The notes under the pieces were generated by a model, which saw nothing but the letters and a program-made list of their open reading frames with translations, did not search any database and was not told the origin of the DNA. Below, one piece after another: positions 36,453-42,909 of a stretch of 64,000 nt of DNA; within the stretch, counting starts at the first letter, position 1, and each line of letters begins with the position of its first letter. Both the position numbers and the translations under genes were made by a program. Origin of the DNA: Tsuneonella rigui. Its GTDB lineage: Bacteria > Pseudomonadota > Alphaproteobacteria > Sphingomonadales > Sphingomonadaceae. The DNA lies in assembly GCF_003958625.1 (NCBI RefSeq), contig NZ_RSEL01000028.1, forward strand, positions 1 to 64,000. Direction: 5' to 3'.

Positions 36453-37252
36453 AGCCCCTTGAACGCTGGCGCGCGCCGCTCGATCGCCGCACGGATGCCC
36501 TCGCGCCGATCCCAGGTTGGCACGGTCTGGTTATAGGCAGCGATCTCGATGATCAGCCCGCTGCGTCGATCCACTTCGCCGCCGCGCATGATCGCCAGCT
36601 TCGCCTGCCGGACGGCGATCGGGCCACCGGCGGCGATCGTTCGCGCCGTTGCGATCGCGGCGTCGAGCAACTTGTGCCGCGGGACCACGCGGTTGACCAT
36701 GCCCCATTCCAGCGCCTGCTCTGCGGCAAAAGGCTGCGCCGCGAGGATAAGCTCCTTGGCCCGCGCCGGACCCACTGCGCGCGTGAGCGTCTGCGTACCG
36801 CCACCGCCGGGGATGATACCCAGCGTCGTTTCGGGCAGGCGGAAGCGCACGCCGTGGGCGGCATAGATGAAGTCGCATGCCAGCGCGAGCTCGCACCCAC
36901 CGCCATAGGCCGCGCCGTTCACTGCAGCGATGACCGGTATTGGGCAGTCGAGAATTGCATGGAACGCGTGTTCAAACAGCACGTGTTGCGACAGCCATGC
37001 CGCATCATCCATGCCGTCGCGCTCCTTCAAATCGCCACCGGCACAAAAATGACGCTCGCCCGCTCCCGTGATGACAATGCAGCGGACCGCCCCAGGGTCG
37101 AGATTGATCGCACTGAAGAGGGCAAGGATATCGCGCGCCATTTGGGTATTGAGGGCGTTAGCCGCATCCACGCGGTCGAACCGTACCAATAGGGTGTGCG
37201 GCTCAGGAACTTCGCACTGAAGCGTAGCAAAAGATGGCGCATCCGTGCTCAT
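36449..37252 (-). CDS. enoyl-CoA hydratase/isomerase family protein
   Basis: A 267-residue crotonase. Oxyanion-hole segments HFCAGGDLKERD and AAVNGAAYGGGCELALACDF, and PETTLGIIPGGGGTQTLTRA with the conserved catalytic-Glu region. It hydrates an enoyl-CoA. The ATG at 37252 was chosen with GGAGGAG upstream; the frame extends to 37315 without family similarity. First gene of an ECH-lyase unit; a LysR-type site lies 98 bases upstream. Confidence 0.93.
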   Translation of the reverse strand: MSTDAPSFATLQCEVPEPHTLLVRFDRVDAANALNTQMARDILALFSAINLDPGAVRCIVITGAGERHFCAGGDLKERDGMDDAAWLSQHVLFEHAFHAILDCPIPVIAAVNGAAYGGGCELALACDFIYAAHGVRFRLPETTLGIIPGGGGTQTLTRAVGPARAKELILAAQPFAAEQALEWGMVNRVVPRHKLLDAAIATARTIAAGGPIAVRQAKLAIMRGGEVDRRSGLIIEIAAYNQTVPTWDRREGIRAAIERRAPAFKGL

Positions 37253-37349
37253 CGCTTGCGATAACTCCTCCGATGCGCCGCGCGAACTCCTTCCCTTTTG
37301 ATACGCCGGTTTCACCCCCTAACGCCAAATAGCGTTTGAGCCTGTTTCG

Positions 37350-37364
37350 ATAAGCCCTCGCTAT
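37350..37364. promoter_or_regulatory. putative LysR-type operator, site 5
   Basis: ATAAGCCCTCGCTAT, with T-N11-A spacing. Its reverse complement shares AGGGCTTAT with site 3 (12 of 15 positions). It lies 98 bases upstream of the hydratase start and touches the LysR stop codon. Confidence 0.45.
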
Positions 37365-38299
37365 GACGAACCCTCGTTGCCAAGTCGGGCTGCGGACCAT
37401 TGCCCGGTGGCAACCAACCGCTCCGTCACCTCGATGATCAGGTCAAATATCGCCTTGACCGTCGGCATCAGCGGCGCGGCGTTCGAATAAGCGATATGAA
37501 GCGGGCGCTCGATCTCGGGTTCAATCAGCAGGCGCGTCACGATGCGCGGATCACTGACAACCGCCGCTGCCGGGACGATTGCAGCGCCGAGTTTGGCAAC
37601 TGCGGCAGCGACGAGGCTGTAGACCGAGTTCATCTCCGCCACTACCGTGGGCACAACTCCAATCGACCCGAAGGCGGCGTCCACCGCCTGTCGCACGCGG
37701 TTGGTGGACTCCGGCAGGACCAGTGCCCGCCCCTCCAGACGCTTCATGCCGATCGGGTCGGTCGACTGGCCGAGTTCGGAATCTACGGCGACAACCAGCG
37801 CCAATCGCTCGCGCAGCAGCGGCCGCACCGTGACGCCCGTGGCCGAAACGTTGCCGGGGAGCACCCCGATATCGACGCGCCCGTTCATGGTGAACTCGTT
37901 CAACAAATTGCCCGGCAGTCCGTCGGCAAGAAATAAAACGATGTTGGGATAGCGCTCCGCTGCCGCTTCAAGCAAAGGCACGGATAACATCGCCGCGGCC
38001 GTGAGTGGCAGTCCGATATGGACCGTGCCCGAAAGTTCATCGACGGCGCGAGATACCTCACTGTGCGCCTGTTCCAGCTGACGCAAGATGATCTGCGCGT
38101 GACGGTACAACACCCGCCCAGCAGGGGTGGGCGACACGCCCTGCCGGCTTCGGATGAGCAACTGCGTGCCAAAATCGGCCTCCATCATCATAACTTGTTG
38201 GCTGAGCGCTGGCTGCGCGATCCCAAGAACCTCGGCAGCCCTGGTGAGGCTTCCCGTGTCTACCATCTTGATGAATGCTCGCAGCCGGCGGGTTTCCAT
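37361..38299 (-). CDS. LysR family transcriptional regulator
   Basis: A 312-residue regulator. The N-terminal winged helix reads METRRLRAFIKMVDTGSLTR, AAEVLGIAQPALSQQV and LEADFGTQLLIRSRQGV-like sequence; the rest is a periplasmic-binding-type effector domain (VHIGLPLTAAAMLSV, VDIGVLP). ATG at 38299 with GGAGGAG upstream. It is the only regulator gene in the catabolic cargo and is the obvious candidate to bind the repeated ATAAGC palindromes; the inducer is unknown. Confidence 0.93.
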   Translation of the reverse strand: METRRLRAFIKMVDTGSLTRAAEVLGIAQPALSQQVMMMEADFGTQLLIRSRQGVSPTPAGRVLYRHAQIILRQLEQAHSEVSRAVDELSGTVHIGLPLTAAAMLSVPLLEAAAERYPNIVLFLADGLPGNLLNEFTMNGRVDIGVLPGNVSATGVTVRPLLRERLALVVAVDSELGQSTDPIGMKRLEGRALVLPESTNRVRQAVDAAFGSIGVVPTVVAEMNSVYSLVAAAVAKLGAAIVPAAAVVSDPRIVTRLLIEPEIERPLHIAYSNAAPLMPTVKAIFDLIIEVTERLVATGQWSAARLGNEGSS

Positions 38300-38520
38300 G
38301 AGCTTAGAATCTCCTCCAGCCGATCTGCGTGCAACGTCCGTCCGTGTCAAAGTCCCACGATCCGCGACCACGACTTTAGAGACGCAGTATCTATCAGACC
38401 GTGCGGCCTATCCCACGCTCGTCCAAGCGCTCGCCGCCAGCCTTCCCCCGCTGGTAAAACCGATCGTGAGTTGGCGGTGCCTGTTCGCAGTATCGGCGAC
38501 AAACCGGCGTGGTTGCTGCA

Positions 38521-39765
38521 TCAGGCGCGGACTGAATAGCGGATAGGGAGATGGCGAAGTCCGCCCATAAACAATGTCTGACTCTGAACCGGCTCGCCAT
38601 CCAATTCGAGGTCATCGATGCGCGCTAGAAAGGTGCGATAGAAAGCGGTCATCTCCACCTTGGCCAGAAACTGGCCAAGGCACACGTGTGGACCGATGCC
38701 GAAGGCGAGGTGCGGGTTCGGCGCGCGATCGACGCGGAATTCAAACGGATCCTCAAAAACTTCCTCGTCACGGCACGCCGAGGGATAGCACATCAACAGC
38801 GAGTCACCTGCCTTTATTTGCTGCCCGCGCAGTTCATAGTCGGCGGCCGCTGTGCGAAAGAAATGCTTCACCGGGTGGGTCCAACGCACCATCTCGTCCA
38901 CCGCAGTGCGCAGCAACTTAGGATCGGCGCGCAACTTGGCCATCTGTTCAGGGCGGCGCAGCAGCGCTTCTAACCCGCCGGCGATCGAGGCACTGGTGGT
39001 GTCATGGCCCGCGACCGTGACCGTCAAATAATAGGAGTAAACCGAAAGATCGTCGATCGGGGCGCCATTTAGCTGGGCGTTTGCGATGACCGAGGCTAGG
39101 TCGTCCCGTGGCGCGCGGCGGCGATCTTCCACGATAGGCGCGAAGAAATCGAACATCTCGCGCACGACCATCAGCATGTGCTCGCCCTGCGACAGGCTTC
39201 GCCGCGTCTCCGGATCGAGCGAGCCATTCATCTCCGCTGACAGCCGAAGTAGCTTCGCTTCCGCCTGGGCGTCGCCCTCAAGCCCGAAGATCGAGAGTAT
39301 GACGCGAAGCGGGTACCAGACCGCGACTTCGTTCACGAAGTCACATCGGTTGCCGGCATCGAGGAGTATGTCAACATGGCGCTCAGCGATCGCGGCGATC
39401 TTTTCCTCGAGCTTCTTGACGTTCGCCGGCAGGAACCATTCACGCGTGATTTCCCGCAGCGCGCGGTGTTCCTCGCCATCGGTCGACACGACGGTGCGCT
39501 GCGCCTGATGGCGCCCCGTTGCCGCACGGATGGCCTCCTCGGCCTCGATCGTATTAAGTGTTGTCCTGGGCGCACTCAAAAACAGGTCCGGCTTGCGCTG
39601 AACCTCGGCTATGTCCGCGTGCCGGGTGACCGCCCAAAATGGGCGATAGCCGTCAGGCTCCGTCCAGCGCACCGGCTCCTCGCGTCGCAGATCGGCGAAT
39701 AGAGCATGATATCGCTCCGGGTCAGAATAAATGCCTACATCGACGATGGCATTATCGCGGGACAA
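38521..39765 (-). CDS. cytochrome P450
   Basis: A 414-residue soluble bacterial P450. I-helix oxygen-activation motif AGHDTT (252-257), ExxR at 291-294 (EMVR), and heme ligand Cys362 in FGIGPHVCLGQ. It needs a ferredoxin and a reductase; candidates in the cargo are at 26065 and 13049. The style (RTTLNTIEAEE, GLRHLPIRY) resembles P450s hydroxylating terpenoid or alkyl-aromatic acids and alcohols, but the substrate is unknown. It is the first leftward gene of the cargo. Confidence 0.95.
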   Translation of the reverse strand: MSRDNAIVDVGIYSDPERYHALFADLRREEPVRWTEPDGYRPFWAVTRHADIAEVQRKPDLFLSAPRTTLNTIEAEEAIRAATGRHQAQRTVVSTDGEEHRALREITREWFLPANVKKLEEKIAAIAERHVDILLDAGNRCDFVNEVAVWYPLRVILSIFGLEGDAQAEAKLLRLSAEMNGSLDPETRRSLSQGEHMLMVVREMFDFFAPIVEDRRRAPRDDLASVIANAQLNGAPIDDLSVYSYYLTVTVAGHDTTSASIAGGLEALLRRPEQMAKLRADPKLLRTAVDEMVRWTHPVKHFFRTAAADYELRGQQIKAGDSLLMCYPSACRDEEVFEDPFEFRVDRAPNPHLAFGIGPHVCLGQFLAKVEMTAFYRTFLARIDDLELDGEPVQSQTLFMGGLRHLPIRYSVRA

Positions 39766-40263
39766 TTATCTACTCTCCTCGTCGAGACGCTCGATCGGTT
39801 GCAGACAATTTATATTCCGCAACGGGCGCTCTTTTCGTTGAGATAAGCGCAGCCCAATACGGGGGGGTAACATTCTTTAGCTATAGGGCCATCGATTTCG
39901 CATATGGAATAGAACGGGAAGATCTCATCGGTGGCGGCGCCTCCCTGGGAGGCGCCCCTACTATGGTACATGCAAATTGGCCGGAGACAGTCCACTTCTG
40001 AGTCACGGATGCGCTAAGCAGACTTTCGCGAACGGGTCCGAAGGAATCCTACTACCGGACTCGCTCAGAGTGAGATTCCAATATTTGCTCTGAGGTGATT
40101 CTCCCCCGCGGCGGCCGCCACGAGGTTGGCTCTCTGACAAAGACGATTAGCGCCGATCAGAAGCAGCTTGGGTCGTGAAACAGCCGCTTTCGATAGGCCC
40201 GTCCCGAATGCTGTCAGTCCCTAGACGGCCCAATTCCAGACATACGAACGTCAGCTCAGTCAC
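39766..40263. other. intergenic region at the right cargo/module boundary
   Basis: About 500 bases with no supported gene. It includes an ATAAGC half-site (39843-39848) 78 bases before the P450, the hairpin at 39936-39956, and decayed repeat-like sequence near 40180-40250. This is the probable junction between catabolic cargo and the methylase/DUF5681 module. Confidence 0.5.
39936..39956. repeat. perfect 9-bp stem hairpin
   Basis: GGCGCCTCC, loop CTG, GGAGGCGCC. No T-run follows on either strand, so a plain rho-independent terminator is unlikely. It sits about 170 bases upstream of the P450 start. Confidence 0.6.
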
Positions 40264-41094
40264 TCACTCGATATACTCGTCCCGAAGCTTCTTGCTCTCC
40301 CGCAATTCCTCGAGCGCCTTGCCCGACCGCGACGCCCCTTCCCGATACGACCGGTTCTCCAGCTTGACCTTGTAGCGTTCGGTCACGGCATCGTTGATGA
40401 GGTCGAACATCCGCTGCTCCCAGTGCCAATCATCGAGGTAATGTGGCTTTAAGGGGTCGTCATCGGGCAGCTGCTTGTACTGGTCCGCGTAGGAATTGAC
40501 ATTGTCCTGCGCCTCGGCTCGGCGGGCGAGCGCATGATCGAGACGATCACGCGCCTCTTTCGTCATCGGTCCAGTGAACTTCACATCGCCCGTGTACGGA
40601 TCGAGGATCACATCATCGGGATGCGGGATCGGCAGCGGCAGCTCCGCACCGGTCTTTTTCGCGCGCTCGATCGCCTCGGTCCACTCGTGCTTATAGTTCA
40701 CCCATGCCCCGAACGCCTCTAGCTTCGAACTGAAGTCATCACGCTCGAGCTTGGTGACCATCTCGCTCAAGGTCTTCTGGGCGAACCGGTTGCCCTTGAG
40801 GGCTGACACTCCCATCGCCCGGAACACTGCCTGGATCGCCGGCAGCTCGATGACCCGGTCGCCCTCGCGCAAGGTCACCGTGCGATAGGCCTCCTCGCGC
40901 AGGTATGCCTCGGCACCGCGCATGCCGACGCCGGTGTCGACCTTGGGCTTGTTGTGCGCACCGCGGGGCCGTCCCCGTGGGTTTCCCGAGCTGCCCTTGC
41001 GGAACCGGTGCTCTGCCGGCGGGCGGCCGTAGCCGACCTTGTAGGGGACCGGCAGATCATTGCCGTCGTCCTTCTCGTCGACCGCGCTCATCAT
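40264..41094 (-). CDS. DUF5681 domain protein
   Basis: A 276-residue protein with the DUF5681 N-terminal signature VGYGRPPAEHRFRKGSSGNP followed by RGRPRGAHNK. The rest is charged and helical, with no known catalytic motif. The family is found on phages and mobile elements, frequently beside DNA methylases, sometimes annotated as terminase-small-subunit-like; function unproven. ATGA overlap with the upstream methylase gene. Confidence 0.85.
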   Translation of the reverse strand: MMSAVDEKDDGNDLPVPYKVGYGRPPAEHRFRKGSSGNPRGRPRGAHNKPKVDTGVGMRGAEAYLREEAYRTVTLREGDRVIELPAIQAVFRAMGVSALKGNRFAQKTLSEMVTKLERDDFSSKLEAFGAWVNYKHEWTEAIERAKKTGAELPLPIPHPDDVILDPYTGDVKFTGPMTKEARDRLDHALARRAEAQDNVNSYADQYKQLPDDDPLKPHYLDDWHWEQRMFDLINDAVTERYKVKLENRSYREGASRSGKALEELRESKKLRDEYIE

Positions 41095-42419
41095 GCGGCC
41101 TCCAGACCAAAGCCACGTCGAGCGTCAGCAACATCCTCGAAGCAGTCGTTGGTGGTGACAAGCTTTGCGCGCTTGCCGGTGTAATCCTGCCAGCGGCGGA
41201 TGATGGTGTCGCAGTAGAGCGGGTCGTACTCGATGAGCCGCGCGCAGCGCCCGGTCTTCTCGGCGGCGATAAGCGTGCTGCCCGATCCGCCGAACCCGTC
41301 GAGGACGATCTCGCCCCGCTTGGAGCAATCGCGGATAGCATCGGCAATGAGCGCGACCGGTTTGACCGTGGGATGCATGGCCAACTCGTCGGAGCGGTTG
41401 GCGCCGATCGAGCTGATGCCGGCGTAGTCCCAGACGTTGGTGCGGTACCTCCCGGTCTCGCCAAGGCCGAACGTGTTGGTGTGGCTTGCCGTGCCCTGCT
41501 TGAACACGAACACCAACTCGTGCTTAGAGCGATAGAACGCCCCCATCCCGCCGTTGGTCTTGTTCCAGACCACCAGGTTCTTGAGTTCAGTGAAGCACTG
41601 GCTGCCGGCGGCAAGCAGCTCGCCCATGTGCCGCCAGTCCATGCACACGAACGCGATCGCGCCGTCGCGCATGACCCGTGCTGTGTTGCCCAGCGTCTCG
41701 GTCAGGAACCCGGTAAACTGGCTTTGGCTCATCTCGCCCGAGGCGAAGGCAAACTCGCGGTGCTTGACCGAGCCCAGCCCGCAAACGTTGCCGTCGATGG
41801 CGACGTTGTACGGCGGGTCAGTGAACACGAGGTCGGCGCGCTCGCCGGCCATCAGTCGGTCCATTCCGGCTCCGTCACGCGTGTCGCCGCACAGCAGGCG
41901 GTGGCGACCGAGTTGCCAAAGATCATCCATCCGGGTGACGGGTTCGCCGCACGCCGCTGGCACCGCATCTTCTGGTTCCATTGGTCCGTCGAGGCTTGCC
42001 TCGCGCGCATCGTCGATCGCGAGGTCGACCTCGGCCAGGCTGAACCCGGTAAGCTCGACGTCGAAGTCGAGATCGACCAGTGCCTGGAGCTCGATCGCCA
42101 GGATCTCCTTGTCCCACCCGGCATTGAGCGCCAGCTTGTTGTCGGCCAGCACATAGGCGCGCCGCTCGGTCTCAGAGAGATGCGACATGGCAAGCGTAGG
42201 AACAGTCTTGCGGCCAAGCAGGCGTGCTGCCTCGACCCGGCCATGGCCGGCGATGATCTCGCCGGCGTCCGAGACGAGCACCGGGTTGGTGAACCCAAAG
42301 CGCTGGATCGACGAGGCGATCTGCTTGATCTGTTTTTTGGAGTGGGTCCGCGCGTTGCGCGGGTAAGGCTTCAATAGGTCGATCGATAGTTCGATCACCT
42401 GCTGGGCAGGGTAGTTCAT
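41091..42419 (-). CDS. ParB-N-domain DNA methyltransferase (N6/N4 type)
   Basis: A 442-residue protein. Residues about 5-130 form a ParB/Sulfiredoxin-like domain (LKPYPRNARTHSKKQIKQIA, GEIIAGHGRVEAARLLG). The C-terminal methylase has catalytic DPPY in LVFTDPPYNVAID and the SAM-binding FxGxG-type VLDGFGGSGSTLIAAE late in the sequence, a permuted beta-class order. Such fused methylases occur on phages and integrative elements, usually without a restriction partner; none is visible here. Confidence 0.92.
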   Translation of the reverse strand: MNYPAQQVIELSIDLLKPYPRNARTHSKKQIKQIASSIQRFGFTNPVLVSDAGEIIAGHGRVEAARLLGRKTVPTLAMSHLSETERRAYVLADNKLALNAGWDKEILAIELQALVDLDFDVELTGFSLAEVDLAIDDAREASLDGPMEPEDAVPAACGEPVTRMDDLWQLGRHRLLCGDTRDGAGMDRLMAGERADLVFTDPPYNVAIDGNVCGLGSVKHREFAFASGEMSQSQFTGFLTETLGNTARVMRDGAIAFVCMDWRHMGELLAAGSQCFTELKNLVVWNKTNGGMGAFYRSKHELVFVFKQGTASHTNTFGLGETGRYRTNVWDYAGISSIGANRSDELAMHPTVKPVALIADAIRDCSKRGEIVLDGFGGSGSTLIAAEKTGRCARLIEYDPLYCDTIIRRWQDYTGKRAKLVTTNDCFEDVADARRGFGLEAA

Positions 42420-42909
42420 GCTCGTTCCTCCGTCTGCCTCACGGCGATGGTTGAAGCGCGCCCTTTATCACGTTCACCGCCAAATGTCAAGAACGAAGAG
42501 GGAACGCGCACTTGGTTCGGTACCGGGTTAGGATCGATGATCCGCAGTCTCCACTATCTTGCAGCCATCACCCAGCAACCGATGCCCGTTCGCTGTTTGA
42601 CGCGGAAGCTTCGCTGTTTGCGCGAAATCGGTCGCTGTTCGGGGCGGGTGAATTCCCTGTTCCGTGCGCAGGGAATTGGCATCAGGAAATGGCGGAATTC
42701 TGCGGGTTGCAGACGGTTCGTGAACGCCAAACCGGCCCGGAAAATGTCAATTTCCCTGTAGATTCCCTGTAAATCAGGGAAAACAGGGTCGGAGACTGAT
42801 CCGCTCCAGACTGCTTGGCGCACCACACTCTTCTGCACGACGTTGACGCGGCCCGCTCGGGTCGCCGGAATCGGTTGACCCGGCACGCAATAGGCGTGAC
42901 GTTTCGACT
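42420..42909. other. intergenic region at the right end of the island
   Basis: About 490 bases between the methylase start and the ester hydrolase. It carries the phased repeat array at 42589-42790. A weak leftward frame (42554-42886) covers the repeats but has no ribosome-binding site or family feature that I trust. The island/chromosome junction probably lies here. Confidence 0.55.
42589..42790. repeat. phased TTCSCTGT decamer array with inverted copies
   Basis: Decamers TTCGCTGTTT (42589, 42610), GTCGCTGTTC (42631), TTCCCTGTTC (42653), TTCCCTGTAG (42752) and TTCCCTGTAA (42763) are spaced 21, 21, 22, 99 and 11 bases apart, close to whole helical turns. Inverted CAGGGAA copies occur at 42669 and 42775; the last forms a 7-bp stem with TTCCCTG across TAAAT. 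Confidence 0.7.

Noticed and set aside
42589-42790. CRISPR array
   Set aside because: Repeats are only about ten bases, spacings are 11-22 and 99 bases rather than spacer-like, and no cas gene is near.
42800-42840. tRNA 3' end (GGCGCACCA) as an attachment site duplicate
   Set aside because: No T-loop or acceptor stem precedes it, and it does not match the end of the tRNA-Phe gene.
42554-42886. Leftward 110-codon ORF over the phased repeats
   Set aside because: Its residues simply reflect the repeats (NREF-like units); no start signal or domain. Better described as a repeat array.
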